62,000 nt of DNA from Zygnema cylindricum (lineage: Eukaryota; Streptophyta; Zygnematophyceae; Zygnematales; Zygnemataceae): positions 75,695-137,694 of the forward strand of contig JBBHKE010002873.1 in NCBI GenBank assembly GCA_037447655.1. Direction: 5' to 3'. The number at the start of each line of letters is the position of its first letter. Position 1 is the first letter of the stretch. The translations under genes and the position numbers were made by a program. The notes beneath the pieces were generated by a model. The model had not been told where the DNA came from. It worked only from the letters and a program-made list of their open reading frames with translations, and did not search any database. Of this stretch, positions 22,826 to 31,655 are shown one piece after another.

Positions 22826-25203
22826 CTCTAGGGTACCAATCTTTAATGGAACTGGCTTCATATACTGGGAAAGTATGATGATAGGAGCTCTATGCGAAAA
22901 AAGGTTTTGGGGGATAGTGAGTGGACGATTGGGGCGTCCATCAAGTCTTGGAATTCCTCCAGGGTTTAAAGGAAGCAGATTCACCAGGAAAGAGGATTCA
23001 CCTTCAACGGAGGAAACAAAGGAAGGAGAGGTGGTGGACAAAGGAAAGGAGAAGGAGGCGACCACACCAATAGCAACTGGTTTAGCATTCATATCACCTA
23101 TTCCAAGGAACGAGGAGAATGATACTGAAACCTGGGACTTCAACAATATGGCGGCAAAACACTTCATCCTACGCCATCTCACTCAAAGACTTGCATGTCC
23201 TCATTTGCAGGTAGAGAGGGCATCCGATCTTTGGATGGCTCTCATAGAAATGTACCGAAGTGGTACGATTCAGCAACAACAGTTGGCTGATCAGAAAGTT
23301 AAGGAGTATGTATACAAAGGGGGAAATATATTGGATTTTTGTAATGAGCTTGCTACACTTTTCATTGAGCTAGAGAGTGCGAGAAAAGATTTTAGTGAAA
23401 AAGAAAAGGTTAACTGTTTACTGATGAAGTTACCTGATGAGTTCGAGAACATAGTCAACTGTGTGCAGGACTTGCCGGACTCAAGGTGGATATGGAACTA
23501 AGTGGTAGGGATGATTCTCGTTCGAGAGAATACGATTGAGATCCGAACGGGAGGAAATTGTGGCCAAGCCTTGGCAACAGCGACTGACTGGAGGAACAAG
23601 GATTCCCGGAAACCAGTCGGAAACTATGGGGGTAAAGAGCAGAAAAAACAGGCAGACGAGTTCGAACGGAGGGCTCCCAAAGGTTTATGTCATTTTTGTA
23701 AGAAACCGGGGCACTATATGGCAGAGTGCACTAAGCTAACCGAGCTTCGGTTAAAAGAGGGGCAGACCCGTGGTACCCCGAGAGGAAAGAAAAAGGCCCT
23801 TGTCACACAGGTACTTGAGGCGGAATCCGAGGACGAGGACGATGAGCTCCTTTTGGATGAGGAGTTGGAGGCGAAAAAAGAGGTTCAAATTCCACGAAGG
23901 CAGAAATGTGCTTACGATGGATTGAAAGGTGAAGCAGGCTAGATTATAGATTCAGGTGCCTCCATGCACATGTGTAAGGATAGGCACCTGTTCACTAAGA
24001 TAAGAAAGATTCCCACCGTAGAGATAGAGTACGGGGATGGGAGGATAGTCACCACTACTCTTGTAGGATCGGTAGATCAGAAAGTGTTGGTAGAAGGAAA
24101 GACATCCATATTAACATTCTCCGATGTACTGTTTATTCCGATGCAAAACAAAAACCTTATTTCTACATCTATATTAGATGATAAGGGTTTTTTCACTAGC
24201 ACTAGGGAAGGAGTCTTTACTGCTAGTTTTGAGGAGGATGTCTATTTCATTGCTGATAAAGGTAGCCATGGGATGTTTAGGCTGATCTTAAGTAATAAAA
24301 CAAAGAAACTTTATTATGCTGGTGTTCATGATATTATGATTTGGAATAAGAGGCTTGGGCATGTGAATCTAGATAAGTTAAGAGAGATGAAAAAGATGGG
24401 AGTGGTGGAAGGGATTAAGTTTAGTGAGAATTATAATATAAGTGATTGTAGTGGATGTGCTCAAGGTAAAGTACATAGATTACCTTTTCCAAAAACAGCC
24501 ACCTATAACGGAGAAATTATTCTAGATCTAGTACACACAGATATTTGGGGACCGGCTAGAGTGCCCTCACCGGGGGGGAAGAGATTTATGATGACTATAA
24601 CTGACGATTGGCCTCGGTATTCCCACGTGTATTTATTAAAAAACAAGTCAGAAGCTCAAGATTGTTTTAGACAATATAAAGCATGGAACGAAAAACTCCA
24701 TGAAACTCCAATCAAGAGAGTAAGGAGTGACAATGGTGGAGAGTATACTTCTAACCAGTTTGAGGATTTTCTGAGGGAATATGGGGTCCAACACCGAAAG
24801 ACAGTTCCAGAAAATCCGGAACAGAATGGGGTAGCTGAAAGGTTAAATAGAACACTAAGTGATAGTGCTAGAAGTATGTTGTCGGATAAGAAGATAGGAA
24901 AAAGGTTTTGGGCGGAAGCAATGAACTGTGCTAATTACCACAAAAATAGAGTTCTTACTTCAGCTATAAAAGATCAAACACCTTATGAGAGATGGACAGG
25001 CCGGCAACCAGACTTATCTCACTTAAAGGTTTTCGGCAGTCAAGTATCCAGTCTAGATACAGATCGGTCTAATTGGAAGCTAGATCTTAAAGGAAAACCG
25101 GGATACTTATTAGGATATGATGAGGATGTTAAAGGATATAGAGTTTATGATCTAAAAAGGGAAGACATAATCTTAGTAAAGCATCTAGTAGTTATGGATG
25201 AAG
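22815..25203 (+). pseudogene. A2 gag-protease-integrase pseudogene, 5' part
   Basis: Three open pieces of one polyprotein. 22815-23501 is gag, starting at the ATG in the primer site because a TGA closes the LTR frame. A TCA-to-TAA change ends it at 23501. 23502-23942 carries the CCHC knuckle ([14 protein letters not shown] near 23690) and ends with a W-to-stop change just before the protease DSGA motif. 23964-25220 carries the protease remainder, pre-integrase ([12 protein letters not shown], first His replaced by Asn), integrase [22 protein letters not shown] and [11 protein letters not shown]. The A3 LTR interrupts it at 25209. Confidence 0.9.
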
Positions 25204-25208
25204 GAAAG
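25204..25208 (+). repeat. target-site duplicate GAAAG, left copy (A3)
   Basis: GAAAG precedes the A3 5' LTR and recurs at 31656-31660 after the 3' LTR. Removing A3 and one copy rejoins A2 pol in frame. Confidence 0.95.
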
Positions 25209-25288
25209 TGTAGAAACTAATGGTTTTATTAGTATTTTCTAGGTCTGAAAAGAAATATAGAAGTCGAGGCAGTCTATCTCTAACTTCT

Positions 25289-25333
25289 CTCTCCAACTCT
25301 CAAACTTGTCGCAGTCACTGAGAAATTGGAGAG
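25289..25333 (+). promoter_or_regulatory. LTR-proximal hairpin with conserved loop
   Basis: CTCTCCAA pairs with TTGGAGAG across 29 nt that contain ACTTGTCGCAGTCACTGA. The loop words are nearly invariant in every A, B and C LTR here while the stem changes by paired substitutions (CTCTTC/GAAGAG at 39725 and 39772; CTATCCA/TGGATAG in C2). Function unknown. Confidence 0.5.
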
Positions 25334-26033
25334 GAAGCTAGAGCCATGGCTACCTTGGCTATCCTGAGGTTTACGGGAATTTTATATTAGGGTTTATATA
25401 TTTAATTAAAATGTATATGCCGGCGGCAGGATTTGATCCTTGTACCTGCCGGCCGGCAGACACGAAGTAGCCGGTAGCCTTAGCCGTTTCATCTAGCGGT
25501 AGTGTTACCAAGCATATAGTTTGATAATTATTTAAATATGTATACAAGCGATAAACCATTTAACTAGAATTAATTACGGGATACATAGATCCAGTAATAT
25601 GTAATGTACGACATACGGTACGGACATAAATCAGTACCGCGCATTTGTTTCGTAAATGAAACAAATACCGCGCATGTATTTATTACGGCCACGATTAAAG
25701 CCGAATTTAATCGGACGGCCGGGATTAGCGCCGAGATCGCGGAAGAAGATTTCGGCGGTTTGTGGCCATCGCCACATCGGATGACGCGTGGCAAAATTCC
25801 GTTGGATTGTGGAAACTCCGGAGATTATGGCACCGAATCCGGATTTGACATGTGTCGACATTTTGGCCATGTCGTACAATGTCCGTACATAAAGTACACC
25901 GGCAGCTGTACTTTTGCGTACGGAACTCAATTCTGATTGGTTCCGTACATCAGTAGATAGAGTCTGTGAGAGAGATAGGACTTAGAAAAATTTGAAGATA
26001 GGACCCCCTCTCCCAGAGAGCTTCTGTACAAAA

Positions 26034-26047
26034 GGTCAACTTTGACC
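26034..26047 (+). promoter_or_regulatory. palindromic W-box pair
   Basis: GGTCAACTTTGACC contains two W-box cores (TTGAC) in opposite orientation about 50 bp upstream of the leader hairpins. It is preserved in most A LTRs. W-boxes are WRKY binding sites in plants, so stress-linked expression is plausible but inferred. Confidence 0.45.
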
Positions 26048-26098
26048 CTCCATAACTTACTGCTTAGGGGAGCAAATTCAGAGATTCTTTTTGCTATC

Positions 26099-26164
26099 GA
26101 CTCAGGGGAGTCTTGTCTTCACAGGGGTGAAGTTGGTCAGAGTTTTTTTCTGCCAGGGTGGCAG
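26099..26164 (+). promoter_or_regulatory. three GGG-loop hairpins in the A3 leader
   Basis: GACTC-AGGG-GAGTC (26099-26112), CTTCAC-AGGG-GTGAAG (26117-26132), CTGCCA-GGG-TGGCAG (26150-26164). This is the best-preserved set in the window. Confidence 0.6.
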
Positions 26165-26257
26165 TTATTTTTGCTTAAACACAAAGGGGTCAGGATTATC
26201 CTAGAGGCTTCTTGGAAGCTGTCCACTCTGAGGACTTATGGAGGTCTGAGAGTTTCA

Positions 26258-26272
26258 GGTTATGGGCCCACC
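26258..26272 (+). promoter_or_regulatory. A3 primer-binding site overlapping the gag start
   Basis: GGTTATGGGCCCACC directly follows the LTR and complements the anticodon arm of initiator tRNA-Met. The gag ATG (26262-26264) is the complement of the primer's CAU anticodon. Confidence 0.8.
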
Positions 26273-28169
26273 CTCTAGGGTACCAATCTTTAATGGAACT
26301 GGCTTCATATACTGGGAAAGTATGATGATAGGAGCTCTATGCGAAAAAAGGTTTTGGGGGATAGTGAGTGGACGATTGGGGCGTCCATCAAGTCTTGGAA
26401 TTCCTCCAGGGTTTAAAGGAAGCAGATTCACCAGGAAAGAGGATTCACCTTCAACGGAGGAAACAAAGGAAGGAGAGGTGGTGGACAAAGGAAAGGAGAA
26501 GGAGGCGACCACACCAATAGCAACTGGTTTAGCATTCATATCACCTATTCCGAGGAACGAGGAGAATGATACTGAAACCTGGGACTTCAACAATATGGCG
26601 GCAAAACACTTCATCCTACGCCATCTCACTCAAAGACTTGCATGTCCTCATTTGCAGGTAGAGAGGGCATCCGATCTTTGGATGGCTCTCATAGAAATGT
26701 ACCGAAGTGGTACGATTCAGCAACAACAGTTGGCTGATCAGAAAGTTAAGGAGTATGTATACAAAGGGGGAAATATGTTGGATTTTTGCAATGAGCTTGC
26801 TACACTCTTCATGGAGCTAGAGAGTGCGGGTAAAGTTTTTAGTGAAAAAGAAAAAGTTAACTGTTTACTAATAAAGTTACCTGATGAGTTCGAGAACATA
26901 GTGAACAGTGTGCAGGACTTGCCAGACTCAAGGTGGATATGGAACTCAGTGGTAGGGATGATTCTCGTTCGAGAGTATACGATTGAGATCCGAAGGGGAG
27001 GAAAGAGTGGCCAAGCCTTGGCAACAGCGACCGATTGGAGGAACAAGGATTCCCGGAAACCAGTCGGAAACTATAGGGGTAGGGAGCAGAAAAAACAGGT
27101 TGGCGAGTTCGAACCAAGGGCTCCCAAAGGTTTATGTCATTTTTGTAAGAAACCGGGGCACTATATGGCAGAGTGCACCAAGCTAACCGAGCTTCGGTTA
27201 AAGGAGGGGCAGACCGGTGGTACCCCGAGAGGAAAGAAAAAGGCCCTTGTCACACAGGTACTTGAGGCGGAATCCGAGGACGAGGACGATGAGCTCCTTT
27301 TGGATGAGGAGTTGGAGGCGAAAACTGAGGTTGAAATTCCACGAAGGCAGAAATGTGCTTACGGTGGATTGAAAGGTGAAGCAGGCTGGATTATAGATTC
27401 AGGTGCCTCAATGCACATGTGTAAGGATAGACACCTGTTCACTAAGATAAGAAAGATTCCCACCGTAGAGATAGAGTACGGGGATGGGAGGATAGTCACC
27501 ACTACTCTTGTAGGATCGGTAGATCTGAAAGTGTTAGTAGAAGGAAAGACATCCATATTAACATTCTCCGATGTATTGTTTATTCCGGAGCTGAACAAAA
27601 ATCTTATCTCTACATCAGTATTAGATGATAAGGGTTTTTTCACTAGCACTAGGGAAGGAGTCTTTACTGCTAGTTTTGAGGAGGATGTCTATTTCATTGC
27701 TGAGAAAGGTAGCCATGGGATGTTTAGGCTCATCTTAAGTAATGAAACGAAGAAACTTTATTATGCTGGTGTTCATGATATTATGATGTGGCATAAGAGG
27801 CTTGGGCATGTGAATCTAGATAAGTTAAGAGAGATGAAAAAGATGGGAGTGGTGGAAGGGATTCAGTTCAGTGAGAGTGATGATATAAGTGATTGTAGTG
27901 GGTGTGCTCAAGGTAAAGCACACAGATTACCCTTTCCAAAAACAGCCACCTACAAGGGAGAAAAACTTCTAGATCTAGTACACACAGATATTTGGGGACC
28001 GGCTAGAGTGCCCTCACCGGGGGGGAAGAGATTTATGATGACTATAACTGACGATTGGTCTCGGTATTCCCGAGTATATTTTTTGAAAAACAAGTCAGAG
28101 GCTGAGGACTGTTTTAGACAATATAAACATGGAGCGAAAAACTCCATGAAACTCCAATCAAGAGAGTAA
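26262..28169 (+). CDS. A3 gag-protease-integrase, 5' open frame
   Basis: 635 codons. Residues 1-270 are copia Gag, which builds the virus-like particle in the cytoplasm. A CCHC zinc knuckle is at about 292 ([14 protein letters not shown]), followed by an acidic stretch ([16 protein letters not shown]). The aspartic protease motif IIDSGAS is near 375. The GAG-pre-integrase zinc site [12 protein letters not shown]...CSGCAQGK is near 510-545. The integrase core starts with LVHTDIWGP near 570. The last about 14 residues are out of frame because one base is missing near 28127 (CAATATAAACATGG, other copies AAAGCATGG). The start is the ATG in the primer site, since the LTR ATG upstream meets a TGA. 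Confidence 0.9.
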   Translation: MGPPSRVPIFNGTGFIYWESMMIGALCEKRFWGIVSGRLGRPSSLGIPPGFKGSRFTRKEDSPSTEETKEGEVVDKGKEKEATTPIATGLAFISPIPRNEENDTETWDFNNMAAKHFILRHLTQRLACPHLQVERASDLWMALIEMYRSGTIQQQQLADQKVKEYVYKGGNMLDFCNELATLFMELESAGKVFSEKEKVNCLLIKLPDEFENIVNSVQDLPDSRWIWNSVVGMILVREYTIEIRRGGKSGQALATATDWRNKDSRKPVGNYRGREQKKQVGEFEPRAPKGLCHFCKKPGHYMAECTKLTELRLKEGQTGGTPRGKKKALVTQVLEAESEDEDDELLLDEELEAKTEVEIPRRQKCAYGGLKGEAGWIIDSGASMHMCKDRHLFTKIRKIPTVEIEYGDGRIVTTTLVGSVDLKVLVEGKTSILTFSDVLFIPELNKNLISTSVLDDKGFFTSTREGVFTASFEEDVYFIAEKGSHGMFRLILSNETKKLYYAGVHDIMMWHKRLGHVNLDKLREMKKMGVVEGIQFSESDDISDCSGCAQGKAHRLPFPKTATYKGEKLLDLVHTDIWGPARVPSPGGKRFMMTITDDWSRYSRVYFLKNKSEAEDCFRQYKHGAKNSMKLQSRE

Positions 28170-28216
28170 GGAGTGACAATGGTGGAGAGTATACTTCTAA
28201 CCAGTTTGAGAATTTT

Positions 28217-28987
28217 TTGAGGGAAGATGGGGTTCAACACCAAAAGACTGTGCCAGAAAATCCTGAACAGAATGGGGTAGCTGAAAGGTTAAATAGAACA
28301 CTAAGTGATAGTGCTAGAAGTATGTTGTCGGATAAGAAGATAGGAAAAAGGTTTTGGGCAGAAGCAATGAACTGTGCTAATTACCTCAAAAATAGAGTTC
28401 TTACTTCAGCTATAAAAGATCAAACACCTTATGAGAGATGGACAGGCCAGAAACCAGACTTATCTCATTTAAAGGTTTTCGGCAGTCAAGTATTCAGTCT
28501 AGATACTGATCGGTCCAATTGGAAGCTAGATCCTAAAGGAAAACCGGGATACTTATTAGGATATGATGAGGATGTTAAAGGATATAGAGTTTATGATCTA
28601 AAAAGAGAAGATATAATCTTAGTAAACCATCTAGTAGTTATGGATGAAGGAAAGTCTGTGGATCCCTTCAAATATACAAAGTCAGTAAAAATCAGATTTG
28701 AGTCAGAAAATACTGATGACTTTGAGCTTCCTAACTATCCAGGTTTTAGAGACGATGACATTCTTGCAGGAACAAATCAGACCGAAAACGACTCGGCTGT
28801 GGAAACTCCAGTGACAACTCTACTCGAAGCGGAAGACGTGGTGGAAATTGATTCGGAATCAAGGGATAAGTGGAAGCCGAGTTTGTTCGAAAGAATCCAC
28901 GAGAACCATCTATTCCGGCCTCAGATTTTGAGGGAGGGAGGAGAAGTAGCAAAAGACTGCAAGAAAAACAGGTTAATAACAAGGTAA
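28217..28987 (+). CDS. A3 integrase C-terminal part and linker
   Basis: 256 codons, continuing the polyprotein after the first frameshift. It supplies the integrase Glu of the D-D-E triad ([12 protein letters not shown] near residue 17) and the conserved [20 protein letters not shown] and [13 protein letters not shown] blocks, then the acidic linker towards RT. A small deletion near 28868 (GATAAGTGG, where A2 has GATAGGGGAGAA) shifts the frame, so the last about 40 residues are spurious. The protein would not be made as one piece without frame correction. Confidence 0.85.
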   Translation: MREDGVQHQKTVPENPEQNGVAERLNRTLSDSARSMLSDKKIGKRFWAEAMNCANYLKNRVLTSAIKDQTPYERWTGQKPDLSHLKVFGSQVFSLDTDRSNWKLDPKGKPGYLLGYDEDVKGYRVYDLKREDIILVNHLVVMDEGKSVDPFKYTKSVKIRFESENTDDFELPNYPGFRDDDILAGTNQTENDSAVETPVTTLLEAEDVVEIDSESRDKWKPSLFERIHENHLFRPQILREGGEVAKDCKKNRLITR

Positions 28988-30594
28988 CTAAATTATCTCA
29001 TCAAGATGAACCTCAAACTTATCGAGAGGCGATGACTTGTCCAGAAAGAAACCGGTGGAAGACAGCCATCAATGAGGAGATGGCTTCAATCATGGCAGCC
29101 GATACTTGGGAGCTGGTGGACTGTCCACCTAACCGAAAACCAATCGGTTGTAAGTGGGTTTTCAAACTAAAACTGAACCCAGATAACACAATCGAGCGCT
29201 ACAAGGCCAGATTAGTGGCAAAGGGATTTACACAAAAGGAAGGAATTGACTACGAGGAAACCTTTGCCCCGGTGGTCAGATTTCCCTCCGTCCGCATACT
29301 TCTCAGTTTAGCAGCGGCGGAAGACATGGAAGTGCACCAGATGGACATCAAAACAGCCTTTTTGCATGGAGAATTAGAAGAGGAGATCTTCATGCGACAA
29401 CCCGAAGGGTTTGTGGAAGAAGGAGAGGAGAGTAAGGTATGCCGGCTGATTAAATCTCTTTATGGTTTGAAACAGGCGCCCCGACAGTGGAATAAGAAGC
29501 TTGATGAGTTTCTTACCGGTCTAGGATATATTCCGATCAGCTCAGATCACTCAATCTATGTTTTCGAAGATGAGGAAGGTTTTATATTTATTGCAATTTA
29601 TGTTGATGATTTGCTTGTTTTAAGTAAATCAATGGAAAAAATTAATAAACTGAAAACCGATCTTAAGGGGAGATTTGAAATGAAGGATATGGGGGAAGCA
29701 AAATATATTTTGGGAATTCAAGTAGAGAGAGACCGAAAAAGAAAAATTATAAGATTGACTCAAAAGGAAGCAATAGGGAACATGCTTGAAAAATTTCAAA
29801 TGGATAAAGCTAATAGTTGTACAACTCCAATGGAATTGAAGAAGGGAAGTGAGGGGAGTGAGGAAGAAGGAGTCATAGTCTTAGACGAGGAATTATCTCC
29901 TGAAGAACAGAAGTTCATGCAGACTATTCCTTACAGGCAAGTAGTGGGAAGTCTAATCTATTTTATGAATTGTACCCGGCCGGATTTAGCTGCAGCTGTA
30001 GGAGTGTTGAGTAGAAGTCTAAATGCTCCCACTAAGAAGGATTGGGAGGCAGCTAAGAGAGTCCTTAGATACTTGGTAGGAACTAGAGATCTATGGTTGC
30101 ATTTGGGTGGGGAGAATACTGACATCACTACTTGGAGTGATGCCAGTTATGGTGATGCTCCGATGAGGAGATGTACTTCTGGATATGTATTATATGTGGG
30201 TGATGGGGCTTGCTGTTGGAGTAGCAAACAGCAAAAGGTTATTGCTCAGTCCACCATGGAGGCTGAGTATATGGCCTCTTGCTCTGCTGTAAAAGAATTG
30301 ATGTGGGTCAAGTCTTTGCTTGGTGAGCTTGGTCACCTTAAGAGTGGTGTGCAGAAAATATTTTGTGATAATCAGGCAGCAATCGCTATTTCTGCCAATC
30401 CTAAACACCATTTTAAAGCCAAACACATGGACATCAGACTCAGCTTTGTTAGAGAGAAAGTAGAAAACAAAATAATCAGTTTAGAGTACAGACCAGATAG
30501 TGAGATGGTAGCAGATATGATGACAAAACCTGTGCCTTCCCCTAAACTAATTTTTTGCAGGGAGAAGTGTGGTCTGAAATTAAAGATTGACTAG
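28870..30594 (+). CDS. A3 reverse transcriptase-RNase H
   Basis: 574 codons, fully open. It copies element RNA into DNA inside the particle. Visible: [60 protein letters not shown] (first catalytic Asp), [28 protein letters not shown] (catalytic Asp pair, near residue 245), [20 protein letters not shown], then RNase [10 protein letters not shown] (near 420), TMEAEYMAS and [10 protein letters not shown]. It ends at the element's own TAG, 13 bp before the 3' LTR. The start ATG is arbitrary because this is the third segment of a broken polyprotein. Confidence 0.9.
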   Translation: MEAEFVRKNPREPSIPASDFEGGRRSSKRLQEKQVNNKVTKLSHQDEPQTYREAMTCPERNRWKTAINEEMASIMAADTWELVDCPPNRKPIGCKWVFKLKLNPDNTIERYKARLVAKGFTQKEGIDYEETFAPVVRFPSVRILLSLAAAEDMEVHQMDIKTAFLHGELEEEIFMRQPEGFVEEGEESKVCRLIKSLYGLKQAPRQWNKKLDEFLTGLGYIPISSDHSIYVFEDEEGFIFIAIYVDDLLVLSKSMEKINKLKTDLKGRFEMKDMGEAKYILGIQVERDRKRKIIRLTQKEAIGNMLEKFQMDKANSCTTPMELKKGSEGSEEEGVIVLDEELSPEEQKFMQTIPYRQVVGSLIYFMNCTRPDLAAAVGVLSRSLNAPTKKDWEAAKRVLRYLVGTRDLWLHLGGENTDITTWSDASYGDAPMRRCTSGYVLYVGDGACCWSSKQQKVIAQSTMEAEYMASCSAVKELMWVKSLLGELGHLKSGVQKIFCDNQAAIAISANPKHHFKAKHMDIRLSFVREKVENKIISLEYRPDSEMVADMMTKPVPSPKLIFCREKCGLKLKID

Positions 30595-30607
30595 AAAATA
30601 AGGGGAG
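30595..30607 (+). promoter_or_regulatory. A3 polypurine tract
   Basis: AAAATAAGGGGAG lies immediately upstream of the 3' LTR. It primes plus-strand DNA synthesis. The same tract precedes the A1, A2, A6, B1 and B2 3' LTRs with one or two changes. Confidence 0.85.
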
Positions 30608-31655
30608 TGTAGAAACTAATGGTTTTATTAGTATTTTCTAGGTCTGAAAAGAAATATAGAAGTCGAGGCAGTCTATCTCTAACTTCTCTCTCCAACTCTC
30701 AAACTTGTCGCAGTCACTGAGAAATTGGAGAGGAAGCTAGAGCCATGGCTACCTTGGCTATCCTGAGGTTTACGGGAATTTTATATTAGGGTTTATATAT
30801 TTAATTAAAATGTATATGCCGGCGGCAGGATTTGATCCTTGTACCTGCCGGCCGGCAGACACGAAGTAGCCGGTAGCCTTAGCCGTTTCATCTAGCGGTA
30901 GTGTTACCAAGCATATAGTTTGATAATTATTTAAATATGTATACAAGCGATAAACCATTTAACTAGAATTAATTACGGGATACATAGATCCAGTAATATG
31001 TAATGTACGACATACGGTACGGACATAAATCAGTACCGCGCATTTGTTTCGTAAATGAAACAAATACCGCGCATGTATTTATTACGGCCACGATTAAAGC
31101 CGAATTTAATCGGACGGCCGGGATTAGCGCCGAGATCGCGGAAGAGATTTCGGCGGTTTGTGGCCATCGCCACATCGGATGACGCGTGGCAAAATTCCGT
31201 TGGATTGTGGAAACTCCGGAGATTATGGCACCGAATCCGGATTTGACATGTGTCGACATTTTGGCCATGTCGTAAAATGTCCGTACATAAAGTACACCGG
31301 CAGCTGTACTTTTGCGTACGGAACTCAATTCTGATTGGTTCCGTACATCAGTAGATAGAGTCTGTGAGAGAGATAGGACTTAGAAAAATTAGAAGATAGG
31401 ACCCCCTCTCCCAGAGAGCTTCTGTACAAAAGGTCAACTTTGACCCTCCATAACTTACTGCTTAGGGGAGCAAATTCAGAGATTCTTTTTGCTATCGACT
31501 CAGGGGAGTCTTGTCTTCACAGGGGTGAAGTTGGTCAGAGTTTTTTTCTGCCAGGGTGGCAGTTATTTTTGCTTAAACACAAAGGGGTCAGGATTATCCT
31601 AGAGGCTTCTTGGAAGCTGTCCACTCTGAGGACTTATGGAGGTCTCAGAGTTTCA
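30608..31655 (+). repeat. A3 3' LTR
   Basis: 1048 bp, nearly identical to the 5' LTR. Differences seen: one base missing in GGAAGAGATTT, C-to-A in GTCGTAAAATG, T-to-A in AAAAATTAGAAG, and TCTCAGAG where the 5' LTR has TCTGAGAG. Confidence 0.95.

Larger units (their letters stand above)
25209..26257 (+). repeat. A3 5' LTR
   Basis: 1049 bp. In order: hairpin with invariant loop (25289-25333), antisense tRNA-like module (about 25418-25500), TTTGTTTCG/GAAACAAA inverted repeat (about 25646-25668), GTAC-hairpin (about 25880-25925), GATTGGT CAAT-type box (25936), W-box palindrome GGTCAACTTTGACC (26034-26047), leader hairpins (26099-26164), end GAGTTTCA. Confidence 0.95.
25209..31655 (+). mobile_element. 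A3: complete young copia family A element
   Basis: 6447 bp with LTRs 25209-26257 and 30608-31655, primer site, gag-pol and polypurine tract, bounded by GAAAG. The LTRs differ by eye at about four positions in 1049 bp, so this is the youngest datable insertion in the window. Coding capacity is broken only by two small frameshifts (near 28127 and near 28868) and is otherwise open. It inserted in the same orientation as its host A2, about 100 codons upstream of the reverse transcriptase. Confidence 0.95.

Noticed and set aside
22808-23182. long antisense frames over gag (also at 26255-26629 and 40622-40960)
   Set aside because: They are mirror frames of the conserved gag sequence, repeated wherever gag is, with no start context or motif of their own.
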